Below the pieces are notes generated by a model that saw nothing but the letters and a program-made list of their open reading frames with translations, was not told the DNA's origin and made no database searches. Below are positions 8,218 through 16,913 of a stretch of DNA of 64,000 bases, in pieces. The stretch covers positions 372,001-436,000 of the forward strand of contig CBDCPP010000001.1 in NCBI GenBank assembly GCA_965220315.1, read 5' to 3'. This stretch comes from JAPOXK01 sp965220315 (GTDB lineage Bacteria; Chloroflexota; Dehalococcoidia; Bin125). Each line of letters opens with the position of its first letter. Within the stretch, counting starts at the first letter, position 1. A program made the translations under genes and the position numbers.

Positions 8218-9501
8218 GTGTCCACAGCGTTCGTTGGAACTCACCTGATCGTCGGAGACGGCCGCGATTTCGATCGCGGCAGCGTCAAGATCGAAAACGG
8301 TCGTATTGCTGAAGTGCGGACGGACGGCCAGAGCATCTCGGCAGATGTAACGGTGGATCTCGAAGGGCGGGCGCTCCTACCAGGATTCATGGATCTGCAT
8401 GACCACATGGTCGGCGGAGACAACCAGATCGCCCACGGCGACGAGTGGACTAGCTTCCGTATGAGTGACCCGCTCCCGATCGCCACGCTCGAAACGGTCG
8501 CGGCGGCTCGCAAAACGCTGCAGGCTGGTGTCACATCCGCGCGGGAGATCGGAGCACGCGACTACATTGATGTCGCCTTGAAAAAGGCACAGGCACACGG
8601 CGAGATCGAGGCGCCGCGCATGATCGCTGCTGGCCCCGGCGTATGGATGACAGGGGGGCATGGATCGTTCTGGCGGCCCGGCGTGGGAGCCGACGGCGTG
8701 GAAGCGATCATCCATCGCGTACGGGAAATGGTCGCCAACGGATGCGACATTATCAAGACCGTCAGCTCGGACGGTCCGGAGACCTGCGGAAATTGGGATA
8801 GCCCCCAGTACACGCGCGAAGAGGTCGCCGCCGCTTTTGCCGAGGCGAAGCGGCTGGGCCGCCTGCCCGCTGCACACGCGATGGGACACGACGGGATCAA
8901 CAACGTCGTCCTGTCGGGCGTCACGACGGTCGAGCACGGCTGGTACCTCACCGAGGAGAACTGCCACAACATGGTCACGATGGGAACGTATCTGATCCCC
9001 ACACTCGGCAACGTGATCGATATCCTGCGCAAGGGTCCTGGCCTCGGCATGAGCTGGGCGGAGATGATGGCGGAAGACGAGGATGCAATCTTCGAGCGGC
9101 ACCGGATGGCCTTTGAGCTAGGAGTCAATATCGCTATGGGCTCCGACTGCGGCGGCAACGAGGCTCGTCTTCACAGCGATAATCTGTTGGAGTTGGACTG
9201 TCATGTGCGAGCGGGGATGACGCCGATGCAGGCGATCGTCAGCGGCACCCTGGAGCCCGCCAAAGCGATGAACGTCGCGGATGAAATCGGAACGATCGAG
9301 ACGGGCAAACTGGCCGATCTGGTCATTGTCGATGGTGACCCGACCAGCGATATCACGCTTACGCAAACGGCGCTGGTAGGCGTGGTGCAAGGCGGCTCGG
9401 TCAAGCGGGACGACTTGGGCCTGCTCAGCGAGCTCGCGATCGATTCTGGATCCCGCTCCAACGAAGTCATACTGCTGCGTAAGCAAGGGAAGCTCAGCTG
9501 A
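8218..9501 (+). CDS. metal-dependent amidohydrolase (imidazolonepropionase-like), copy 1
   Basis: A 427-residue amidohydrolase-superfamily enzyme. Metal-binding signatures are present in order: LLPGFMDLHDH with the HxH pair near residue 60, the lysine in DIIKTVSSDGPETCGNWDSPQYT near 180, His in PAAHAMGHDG near 220, His in TTVEHGWY, and Asp in AMGSDCGGNEARLHSDN near 308. The C-terminal beta-domain segment GTIETGKLADLVIVDGDP is typical of the cyclic amidase/dipeptidase (Sgx9355-like) branch. It hydrolyses a C-N bond; the substrate is unknown. The start is a GTG preceded by AGGAG. It is followed 30 bases later by a close paralogue in the same direction. Confidence 0.92.
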   Translation: MSTAFVGTHLIVGDGRDFDRGSVKIENGRIAEVRTDGQSISADVTVDLEGRALLPGFMDLHDHMVGGDNQIAHGDEWTSFRMSDPLPIATLETVAAARKTLQAGVTSAREIGARDYIDVALKKAQAHGEIEAPRMIAAGPGVWMTGGHGSFWRPGVGADGVEAIIHRVREMVANGCDIIKTVSSDGPETCGNWDSPQYTREEVAAAFAEAKRLGRLPAAHAMGHDGINNVVLSGVTTVEHGWYLTEENCHNMVTMGTYLIPTLGNVIDILRKGPGLGMSWAEMMAEDEDAIFERHRMAFELGVNIAMGSDCGGNEARLHSDNLLELDCHVRAGMTPMQAIVSGTLEPAKAMNVADEIGTIETGKLADLVIVDGDPTSDITLTQTALVGVVQGGSVKRDDLGLLSELAIDSGSRSNEVILLRKQGKLS

Positions 9502-9531
9502 GCAGATGTTGAGTAGATAAGGAGCGCACTA

Positions 9532-10815
9532 ATGGCTACCAGCTTGATCAACGCTCACCTGATCATCGGCGACGGCCGGGATTTCGCGACCGGCAGCGTC
9601 AAGATCGATCAGGGGCGCATCGCGGAAGTGCGCAACGCAGGCGAGCCAAGCGGCGCGGATAAAGTCGTGGACCTCGGCGGCCGGACGCTCCTCCCCGGCT
9701 TCATTGACCTGCACGACCATATCGCGGGCGGGGACTGCGCGCGCGGCTACGGCGATGAAGGAAAGAGCTTTCGCATGGAGGAGCCGATCGTCAACGCCGT
9801 GTTGGAAACGATCCGGGCGGCGCGAACCAACCTGCTCACGGGCGTCACCTCCGCGCGCGACACAGCCGCGCGCGACTATATCGACGTGGATCTGAAGCGC
9901 GCGCAAGCACAGGGCATGGTGGAAGGGCCACGGATGTTGGCCTCCGGCCCCGGCGTTTGGATGACGGGCGGCCACGGGTCGTTTCTAGAGCCAGGGCATG
10001 AGGCGGATGGCGTCGCCGCGATCTCGCGGCGGGTCCGCGAGTTAGTCGCGCGGAAAGTCGATGTGATCAAAACGATCAGCTCTGACGGCCCCGAGACGTG
10101 CGGCGACTGGGACAGCCCGCAGTACACCCGTGAAGAGGTGACGGCCGCGTTCACGGAGGCACGGCGCTTGGGACGCCGCCGCGCCGCCCACGCCATGGGA
10201 CACGAAGGGGTCAACAACGTCGTGTTGGGGGGCGTCGAGACGGTCGAGCACGGCTGGTATATCTCTGAAGAGAACTGCAGCAACATGATCGAGCACGGGA
10301 CGTACCTCATCCCAACGCTCGGAAACGTCCTCGACATCATTCACAAGGGTCCCGCATTGGGAATGCCGTGGGCGGAGATGATGGCAGAGGACGAAGGTGC
10401 CATCTTCGAGCGCCATCGCATGGCTGTCGAGATGGGAGTCAAGATCGCCATGGGCTCCGATTGCGGCGGCAACGAGGCTCGTCTCCACGGCGACAGTCTC
10501 TTGGAACTCGAGTGCTACGTTCGCTGCGGTATGACGCCCATGCAGGCGCTCGTGAGCGCAACTGGGGAAGCGGCAAATGCGGTCCACATCGAAGCTGAGG
10601 TCGGGACGATCGAGGTGGGGAAGCTGGCGGACTTCGTAATCATCGAAGGGGACCCGACGGCCGACATCTCGCTAACCCGAACAGGAGTCGTGGGCGTTAT
10701 CCAGGGGGGCGACGTTAAGCGCGACGACCTAGGGATACTCGGCGATCTGCGGCTGGACCTCAGCGCGCGCTCCAACGAGATGATCATGCTGGGCAAACTC
10801 GGAAAACTAGGCTAA
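9532..10815 (+). CDS. metal-dependent amidohydrolase (imidazolonepropionase-like), copy 2
   Basis: A 427-residue amidohydrolase of exactly the same length as the preceding gene and alignable to it end to end, so the two arose by tandem duplication. All metal-binding elements are retained: LLPGFIDLHDH, the lysine in DVIKTISSDGPETCGDWDSPQYT, His in RAAHAMGHEG and ETVEHGWY, and Asp in AMGSDCGGNEARLHGD. Differences gather around residues 70-90 and 150-170, where the substrate-facing loops would be, which suggests divergence in specificity rather than redundancy (inference). An AAGGAG precedes the ATG. The gene ends by overlapping the convergent ornithine-cyclodeaminase-family gene by four bases. 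Confidence 0.92.
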   Translation: MATSLINAHLIIGDGRDFATGSVKIDQGRIAEVRNAGEPSGADKVVDLGGRTLLPGFIDLHDHIAGGDCARGYGDEGKSFRMEEPIVNAVLETIRAARTNLLTGVTSARDTAARDYIDVDLKRAQAQGMVEGPRMLASGPGVWMTGGHGSFLEPGHEADGVAAISRRVRELVARKVDVIKTISSDGPETCGDWDSPQYTREEVTAAFTEARRLGRRRAAHAMGHEGVNNVVLGGVETVEHGWYISEENCSNMIEHGTYLIPTLGNVLDIIHKGPALGMPWAEMMAEDEGAIFERHRMAVEMGVKIAMGSDCGGNEARLHGDSLLELECYVRCGMTPMQALVSATGEAANAVHIEAEVGTIEVGKLADFVIIEGDPTADISLTRTGVVGVIQGGDVKRDDLGILGDLRLDLSARSNEMIMLGKLGKLG

Positions 10816-11816
10816 AGCTCGAGGCGAGTCCCCACCCCGCGTTCCTTCGCCCGCTGATAGGCGAGGTCAAAGACGACGACATCGATCGCTGAGAGGCCGG
10901 TCGAGTCCATGAGCGTCACTGCATCGTCGCGCTCGCGGCCGGGTTTATCGCCGTTGACGATCTCGCCGAGCTCCGCGTGCACATCGGCGTCCGTCATGCT
11001 GCCGTCCGCGAAGGTATACTGGATCTCTCCGCCGATCTTGCATTGCTCCAGGCTATCGACGACGACCTTCGCGCCGCGCACAACATCAGGCGCGACCTCT
11101 TGCTTGCCGGACGCATCGGAGCCGTAAGCGTTGATGTGCATCCCAGGATGAACGAGATCCTGGGTCACGCGAGGCTCCCGCGAACGGCTGCTGGCATAGA
11201 CGATGTCCGCCCCCTCAATGGCGGCGGCCGCCGTCTCAACCGCCTGGACATCCGCGCCATGGCGCTCGCGCATCTCCACTGCGAAGCGTTCCCGCATCGC
11301 CGCGGTCCGACTCCAAACGCGAACGATACCCGCATCACCGTACTGCTCGACATGGGCGTTGAGCATGTGCCGCGCAAGATTGCCCGTCCCGATCAGGGCG
11401 AGCCGTTCCGGATTCGGTCGCGCCAGGTATTTCGAGGCGACGACGGACGAGGCGCCGGTGCGCATATTGGCCAGATACTCAGCTTCCATGATCGCAACCG
11501 GCTCGCCGGTTTCGAGCTTGGTCAGCACAGCCACCGCAAACAATCCCGAGATGCCATGCTTCGCGTGGTTATCGCCGTAGCCGAAGCCCAGCGTGGAGCA
11601 CAGCGTGGACACCGGGTCCATCGTCGAGGCGCGGTAGTCGATGTCGCTGTTAGGGATCTTGGTGTGGAAGGCAACCATGGGGGAGAAGCTAGCGGGGTTC
11701 TCGCCTGCCTTGCTCTTCACGAACAGCCCGTTGGCACGCTCAGTAGCATCCAGCATCTCTCGCATACTCAGCAGAGGCTCAATTTCGCGTCTGGAGAGGA
11801 ACAGGATCTCGGTCAT
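10812..11816 (-). CDS. ornithine cyclodeaminase / mu-crystallin family protein
   Basis: A 334-residue NAD(P)-dependent enzyme of the ornithine cyclodeaminase/mu-crystallin family. It shows the Rossmann motif LALIGTGNLARHMLNAH near residue 135-151, the upstream substrate region MRTGASSVVASKYLARPN, and GADIVYASSRSREPRV near 205. Family members include ornithine cyclodeaminase, alanine dehydrogenase, ketimine reductases and opine-type dehydrogenases, so the reaction cannot be named. A GGGAG precedes the ATG. It runs against the amidohydrolase pair and overlaps the second by four bases. Confidence 0.9.
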   Translation of the reverse strand: MTEILFLSRREIEPLLSMREMLDATERANGLFVKSKAGENPASFSPMVAFHTKIPNSDIDYRASTMDPVSTLCSTLGFGYGDNHAKHGISGLFAVAVLTKLETGEPVAIMEAEYLANMRTGASSVVASKYLARPNPERLALIGTGNLARHMLNAHVEQYGDAGIVRVWSRTAAMRERFAVEMRERHGADVQAVETAAAAIEGADIVYASSRSREPRVTQDLVHPGMHINAYGSDASGKQEVAPDVVRGAKVVVDSLEQCKIGGEIQYTFADGSMTDADVHAELGEIVNGDKPGRERDDAVTLMDSTGLSAIDVVVFDLAYQRAKERGVGTRLEL

Positions 11817-11954
11817 GCGTCGCTCCCACTGTACCTTGCGATGGCGCGACGCCAGGCTAAGCCGCCAACCCCACCTGTCAAGCAGGGTCCCTCTGCCGTT
11901 CGCTCTGGCAAACTATGATCGGCTTAGTCCGCGGCGAGCGGGAGAATGGATCAA

Positions 11955-12254
11955 ATGTCCGAAACGAACACCCAGATCACTGTCACGAAAACCGCCGCTG
12001 GCGAGTTCCAAGTCAACGTCCGCGACGCCGATGGTGAGACGCACCATACGGTTCAGGCTGATGAAGCCACGATCGAGAAGTTCGGCCACGGGCAGCCGGC
12101 CGAAACCGTCGTCGAGACGTCGTTTCACTTTCTCTTGGAGCGTGAGCCGAAGGTTTCGATCCTCGGAAACTTCGAACTCTCGATCGTCGGGAGGTTCTTC
12201 CCCGAATACGAAGCCGAGATGAAGCGCCGCCTAGGCAGCGAGCCGGGCGGCTGA
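11955..12254 (+). CDS. small acidic protein of unknown function
   Basis: A 99-residue protein I do not recognise. It is acidic, has no signal peptide or membrane segment, and reads as mixed beta with a C-terminal helix: repeated T/V-rich strands, then TSFHFLLEREPKVSIL, then FPEYEAEMKRRLG. I chose the second ATG (11955) because GGGAG lies ten bases before it, whereas it almost touches the first ATG at 11946. The third-base GC bias looks coding, and it sits alone in the gap between the ornithine-cyclodeaminase gene (divergent) and the acyl-CoA synthetase (convergent, three bases away). No function can be inferred from its neighbours. Confidence 0.7.
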   Translation: MSETNTQITVTKTAAGEFQVNVRDADGETHHTVQADEATIEKFGHGQPAETVVETSFHFLLEREPKVSILGNFELSIVGRFFPEYEAEMKRRLGSEPGG

Positions 12255-12257
12255 ATC

Positions 12258-13898
12258 TCAGCCGACGGACAGGCCCAACTGTGTAAGCGCGAAATCGCGC
12301 AGCTTGAACTTCTGCACCTTGCCACTCGAGGTCATCGGATACTCGTCCAGAAAAAGGACGTGACGCGGGATCTTGAACGTCGCGACCTTACCCTTGCAAT
12401 GCGCAATCAGTTCGGCGGCGGCGAGCTGAGCGCCGGGCTTGAGACACACGCAGGCACAAGCGACTTCAGCCAGCCGCTCGTCCGGCACGCCGACGACCGC
12501 TACCTGCGCGACGGCTTCGTGCGTCAGCACGAGCGCCTCCACCTCCGCCGCATCCACGTTCTCGCCGCCTACTTTCAGCATATCTTTGTAGCGGCCGAGG
12601 AAGCGGATCGTGCCGTCCTCGCGCTCAATCCCGCGATCGCCCGTGTGCATCCAGCCTTCGTCGTCAATCGCTTTGGCCGTCTCCTCAGGCTTCTTGTAGT
12701 AGCCCTGCATCACGCCGTAGCCACGAACCAGGATCTCTCCCGGCGTACCGTGGGGCTCCTCAGTGCCGGTTTCGGGATCGATCACGCGGAACGTGTAACC
12801 GGGCATAGGCGCGCCGGACATCGTGCAGCGGTCATCCTCGCTATCGAGAGGGAAGCTCTGCGCCGCGCAATTGTGCAGCTCGGTCATGCCGTAGGCACTG
12901 ATCGTGTTGCACAAGAGTTGCTGAGCGCGGCGTGCCGTCGGCTCGGAGCTGGCGAGCCCAGAGCTGCAAATTCCAGATCGGAGCGTCGATCGGCCGGTCT
13001 TCTCTAGATCGGGGTGGTTCATCAGCTCGCGAAAGTGTGTATCGAAGCCATGAATCAACGCGATCCGTTCCGCTTCGATCAAACGGAGCGCCTCCCCTGC
13101 ATCGAAACGTTCCATCAGCACTTGCCGCGCGCCGCTCACCACAGACATGTAAGGGCCCTCATACAGTCCGAAAGCGTGGAAGAGCGGTAAATAAGTGAGG
13201 ATGGCATCAGGTGGGCGAATAGCCTGACGGCTCGCCTGGTCCGTGACATTGCGCAGAAGGTCATGGGAGTGCATGACGCCCTTGGGAAAGCCGGTCGTTC
13301 CGGAGGTGTAGAGCATGATCGTCGTCGCATCCGGATCGACTAACTCTTGCCGGGCGCGCCGGTCCGCTTCCGACACCGCTTCTCCTCTCTCCACGACATC
13401 CGTCCAACGCAGCGCGCCGGGACAGCCCGTGTCATCCACGACGATTACGCGCCGCAGCTCCGGGAAATCCGGCGACTGCAGTGTGTCGGGTTCGGAGATC
13501 GAATCGAGCGCAGGGAGAAGGCTACGCACCATCGACAGATAATCGATCGGGCCGGACTGGCGCGCGGTGATCAACGTGGTGGCATCCGATTGCCGGACGA
13601 CGTACTCCAAGTCGTTCGTGCGGAAGCGCGTATTGATCGGCACCAGCACCGCCCCGACCTTCGCCGCCGCGAAGAGGATGTGAATCCATTCAGGCCGGTT
13701 GTCGAGCCAGAGGGCAACCTTATCGCCCGGCTGAACTCCAGCTTGGATAAGCCCGCGAGCAGCGCGGTCGCAATCGTCGCGCAGCTCCGCGAAGCTCCAG
13801 CGCTGCCCTTTGAAGAAGAGCGCTTCAAGGTTGTCCCAGCGCTGGGCAGCGCGATCGACTGCCTCGCCGACTGTCAGCTTGTCGATCCAGCGACTCAT
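12258..13898 (-). CDS. acyl-CoA synthetase / AMP-dependent ligase (class I adenylate-forming)
   Basis: A 546-residue adenylate-forming enzyme that activates a carboxylic acid to acyl-AMP and then acyl-CoA. The P-loop-like motif TIMLYTSGTTGFPKGVMHSH lies near residues 194-213, the A5 region AYGMTELHNC near 337, the A7/A8 segment GWMHTGDRGIEREDGTIRFLGRYKDMLKVGGENVDAAEVE near 415-455, and the A10 lysine in PMTSSGKVQKFKLRDF near the C-terminus. All core elements are intact. A GGAGG precedes the ATG. Fatty or aromatic acid specificity cannot be decided; the FadD/medium-chain clade is most likely. Confidence 0.93.
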   Translation of the reverse strand: MSRWIDKLTVGEAVDRAAQRWDNLEALFFKGQRWSFAELRDDCDRAARGLIQAGVQPGDKVALWLDNRPEWIHILFAAAKVGAVLVPINTRFRTNDLEYVVRQSDATTLITARQSGPIDYLSMVRSLLPALDSISEPDTLQSPDFPELRRVIVVDDTGCPGALRWTDVVERGEAVSEADRRARQELVDPDATTIMLYTSGTTGFPKGVMHSHDLLRNVTDQASRQAIRPPDAILTYLPLFHAFGLYEGPYMSVVSGARQVLMERFDAGEALRLIEAERIALIHGFDTHFRELMNHPDLEKTGRSTLRSGICSSGLASSEPTARRAQQLLCNTISAYGMTELHNCAAQSFPLDSEDDRCTMSGAPMPGYTFRVIDPETGTEEPHGTPGEILVRGYGVMQGYYKKPEETAKAIDDEGWMHTGDRGIEREDGTIRFLGRYKDMLKVGGENVDAAEVEALVLTHEAVAQVAVVGVPDERLAEVACACVCLKPGAQLAAAELIAHCKGKVATFKIPRHVLFLDEYPMTSSGKVQKFKLRDFALTQLGLSVG

Positions 13899-13970
13899 GA
13901 CACCTCCATCACAGCTCCTCGCACGTGTACGAACGCCCGAGCTGGCGGCCTATTCTATCGGTCCGCCGCT

Positions 13971-14924
13971 CTAGGCGATCAGGATCACGCCCACAACAGC
14001 GAGTACCGTGCCCACCACTACCCAGGCGGTGACCCGCTCCCGAAGGAAGAAGGCGCCAATCGGCAACGCCATGAGCGGCGCTAAGGAGTACAGGATGACA
14101 GTCCGGCCCGTGCCGATCTCCTCCAACGCCACGATGAAGAGCAACCCCGCAACGCCATTCGCCAGCACTCCCGACACCAGCAAGATCGCCAGCGAACGTG
14201 TGCCGATGGTGAGCCGACGGAGATTGGAGTCAGGCTGCACGATAGCCGCCGCCAGCAGTACGGCCGCCGCGACCGGCAGCCGCGCGGCACCGACCGCGGA
14301 CTCATCGAATTGATCACCCGCGGCTTGGAGCCACACCGCAGCGCCGCCCCAGACGAGGCCGTTGAGCGCCGCCAGCACGATGCCGAGCTGCAGCGTCGGC
14401 CGGACTCGACCGATCAAGGGAAGGCGCACATCCGCAGCGCCGTGGGGCAAGATGTGTGGACGGCCTTCGACACCAGCGGCGCGAGCTCGGCCGTGCAACA
14501 CGACGAGGTATACGCCCACGAGAACGAGTACGGATCCTACCGCGACGTCCCAGCGGACGGTCTCACCGAGAAAAACGGCAGCCAAGAGAAACGCAAAGAG
14601 GTTGTAGAGCACCACCACAGTGGTAAAGGCGCGCGTCATGCCGATCGTCGCGACGGCGGCAGCGTAGAGACTCTCCCCAATCGCCAGCGCCAGCAGACCA
14701 ATCGCGGCCAACTCCGCGAACTCGAGGACGCTCATCCGACCGAAATCGCCTGCTGCACCGACCGCGAAGATGACGATGAGAAAGAAGGCCAGCGCCGAGC
14801 TAAGCCGCAGGGCGGTGGCAGACAGCGTATCGACGCGTTCCGCTTGCGAGGCGAGCAACGCGCTGGAGATCGCCCAACTCGCCGCTCCAGCCAGCGCGAC
14901 CGCTACACCCACACCCACTCCCAC
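13971..14924 (-). CDS. EamA/DMT-family membrane transporter
   Basis: A 317-residue inner-membrane protein with about ten hydrophobic helices in two EamA repeats, the layout of drug/metabolite exporters. The first repeat runs from the N-terminal ALAGAASWAISSALL to SVLVLVGVYLVVL near 140; a polar linker of about 35 residues follows; the second repeat begins near LGIVLAALNGLVWGGAAVWL and ends VVVGTVLAVVGVILIA. Residues near 268-290 (TGRTVILYSLAPLMALPIGAFFLRE) match the typical second-repeat core. The GTG start used lies in a GTGGGT repeat with several in-frame GTGs, so the exact start is uncertain. The exported compound is unknown. Confidence 0.85.
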   Translation of the reverse strand: MGVGVGVAVALAGAASWAISSALLASQAERVDTLSATALRLSSALAFFLIVIFAVGAAGDFGRMSVLEFAELAAIGLLALAIGESLYAAAVATIGMTRAFTTVVVLYNLFAFLLAAVFLGETVRWDVAVGSVLVLVGVYLVVLHGRARAAGVEGRPHILPHGAADVRLPLIGRVRPTLQLGIVLAALNGLVWGGAAVWLQAAGDQFDESAVGAARLPVAAAVLLAAAIVQPDSNLRRLTIGTRSLAILLVSGVLANGVAGLLFIVALEEIGTGRTVILYSLAPLMALPIGAFFLRERVTAWVVVGTVLAVVGVILIA

Positions 14925-15089
14925 TCCGTCTTCCGCGCCGCGGCCCGGCTGTTCGTCACGCGTGTGACCAACGTCGCGCCACCAGTGTAAGGGCGGGCGA
15001 CTATACGCGCGCTGCGCGATGATCGCTTGCAGCGTTGATCGGCGGCTCGTAGCATTCCCGCGCCCCTAATACCTGCAAAGGAGTGTGGT

Positions 15090-16004
15090 ATGGAGACGAT
15101 CCGGTTCCCCAGCGGCGGCGTGACCTGTGCTGGCGACCTCTACTTATCCGACAGCGCCTCCGCCGATTCTCCCAGGCCCGGAATCGTCCTGGGGCACGGC
15201 TTCACCATCACCAAGCAGTCGCTAGCCGAGGAAGCAACGTTTCTCAGTAACAACGGCTACGTCTGTCTCGCAATCGACTACCGCACCTTTGGTGAAAGCG
15301 AGGGCGAGCCACGCGGGCAATTATTCCCCCTCAACGAGGCCGAGGACATTCGCAACGCGGTGAGCTACTTGCAACACCGGCCGGAGGTCGATGCGGAGAA
15401 GATCGGCTTCTGGGGCGCCAGCTTCGGCGGGGCGCTGGCAATCTACACGGCTGGCGTCGACCGGCGTATCAAGGCGTCCGTAGCGGTAGTGCCGGTGATT
15501 AATGGCCGCCGCTGGATCCAAGCGCTGAAGACCAGTGCGGAGTGGGAGGATCTGCTCGATCGCCTAGAGGCCGATCGTGATCGCCGCTACCAAACAGGCG
15601 AGAGCGAGCGCATCCCATCCACCGGCCGAAGCCGCCGCGCGGCACTCACGTTGACCGATCGAACAGTCCAAGCCTTTCAGTCGGCAGTCGAGAAACTCGG
15701 CAAGATGCCCGTGATAAACGATTTAGAGATCACGGTCGAATCGCTGGAGAAGATCATCGAATTCAGCCCCGACGACGTGATACAGCACATCGGCCCGCGG
15801 GCGCTCATGATCATCACGACGTCCGGCTGGGACGTCGTACACCTTCTTGAACACATCCAAGACGCCTATGCGAAGGCGAACGAGCCCAAGAAGCTCGTCT
15901 TGCTGCCCTACACGGAGCTAGACTTCTACACGGAGCCAGGCCGCAGCACGGGGTTGCGCCATGCGCTGGAGTGGTACAGCCAGCACATCCCCATTGACGG
16001 CTAG
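15090..16004 (+). CDS. alpha/beta hydrolase (dienelactone hydrolase/YcjY-like)
   Basis: A 304-residue alpha/beta hydrolase. It has the oxyanion segment GIVLGHGFTITKQSL near residue 31, AIDYRTFGESEGEPRGQ near 61, and a canonical nucleophile elbow GFWGASFGGAL with Ser at about 111, in contrast to the defective elbow of the hydrolase at 2416-3210. The acid may be in ITTSGWDVV near 250 and the histidine in TGLRHALEWYSQHI at the C-terminus. The family includes esterases and dienelactone-hydrolase-like enzymes; the substrate is not predictable. An AAAGGAG lies six bases before the ATG. It is followed by a crotonase gene in the same direction, 51 bases on. Confidence 0.88.
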   Translation: METIRFPSGGVTCAGDLYLSDSASADSPRPGIVLGHGFTITKQSLAEEATFLSNNGYVCLAIDYRTFGESEGEPRGQLFPLNEAEDIRNAVSYLQHRPEVDAEKIGFWGASFGGALAIYTAGVDRRIKASVAVVPVINGRRWIQALKTSAEWEDLLDRLEADRDRRYQTGESERIPSTGRSRRAALTLTDRTVQAFQSAVEKLGKMPVINDLEITVESLEKIIEFSPDDVIQHIGPRALMIITTSGWDVVHLLEHIQDAYAKANEPKKLVLLPYTELDFYTEPGRSTGLRHALEWYSQHIPIDG

Positions 16005-16055
16005 CAGCGCGCTCCCACTAGTCTCCATATTCGATCGCCAGCGGAAGGATGCCCT

Positions 16056-16880
16056 ATGCCCGGACAAAGCGAGCCCGTCCTTTACGAGCAGGAAGGCGCC
16101 GTCGTCACGGTCACGCTCAACCGCCCCGAGGGAATGAACAACTTCGGCGGCGGCTTGATCGAAGGACTCGCCGCCGCCGCCGATCGTTTCGATACAGACC
16201 CCTCTGCACACGTCATGATCTTGACGGGCAACGGCCGCGCCTTCTGCGCCGGCGCGGACCTCAAGGCCGCCGAGAAGCGTATCCGCGAAGGAGGATCGGT
16301 CTCGGACCCCTCGTCAGCAGGGGCGCGCGAGCGGGAAGCATTCTTTAATAACCCCAAATTCGTCCGCCGGACGAATCTCTTCAAGCCGATGATCGGTGCG
16401 ATCAATGGCTACTGCGTGGCGGGCGGACTCGAAGTGGCGCTAACCTGCCACTTCCTGATCGGCGCACAGAGTTCCAAGTATGGAATTCTCACGCGCCGCT
16501 GGGGTGGCCCCACCGTCGACGGCGGTACCTATCGTCTTCCGCTCTGGGTAGGCCTTGGCAACGCGCTTTATCTGCTGCAAACCGGAAAGCAGATAGACGC
16601 ACAGGAGGCGTTCCGCATCGGCTTGATCCAAGAGGTGGTCCCCGACCACGAACTCCTGCCACGCGCGCGTGAGATCGCCGAGAACCTCGCCGCAGTACCA
16701 CAAGGCGCACTGGTAGGTGATACGGAAGCGACGCTGCGGGGACTCGGCCGTCGCTACGACGATGCGCTCGCGATGGAGGCCATCATCGCCAACACCGTGC
16801 ACATGTCGGGCGAGGCCGTGGGACGCTTTGTGCGCAAGGATTACGACCCAGAAACCGGCCAGTCAGCGACGCCCGGCTAA
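16056..16880 (+). CDS. crotonase / enoyl-CoA hydratase-isomerase family protein
   Basis: A 274-residue crotonase-fold protein. The oxyanion-hole segments are clear: GRAFCAGADLKAAEKR near residue 65-80 and GAINGYCVAGGLEVAL near 111-126. Compared with classical enoyl-CoA hydratase, the first catalytic Glu is kept (GLEVAL) while the second (Q-P-E) is replaced by Thr in KYGILTRRWGGP, so plain hydratase activity is doubtful; the fold also covers isomerases, hydrolases and lyases. A long insertion, roughly residues 80-105, is present between the first two motifs. AGGA lies six bases before the ATG. Confidence 0.9.
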   Translation: MPGQSEPVLYEQEGAVVTVTLNRPEGMNNFGGGLIEGLAAAADRFDTDPSAHVMILTGNGRAFCAGADLKAAEKRIREGGSVSDPSSAGAREREAFFNNPKFVRRTNLFKPMIGAINGYCVAGGLEVALTCHFLIGAQSSKYGILTRRWGGPTVDGGTYRLPLWVGLGNALYLLQTGKQIDAQEAFRIGLIQEVVPDHELLPRAREIAENLAAVPQGALVGDTEATLRGLGRRYDDALAMEAIIANTVHMSGEAVGRFVRKDYDPETGQSATPG

Positions 16881-16913
16881 CAGCCTGTCTCGCCGAAGAA
16901 ATCGAGGCGAGAG

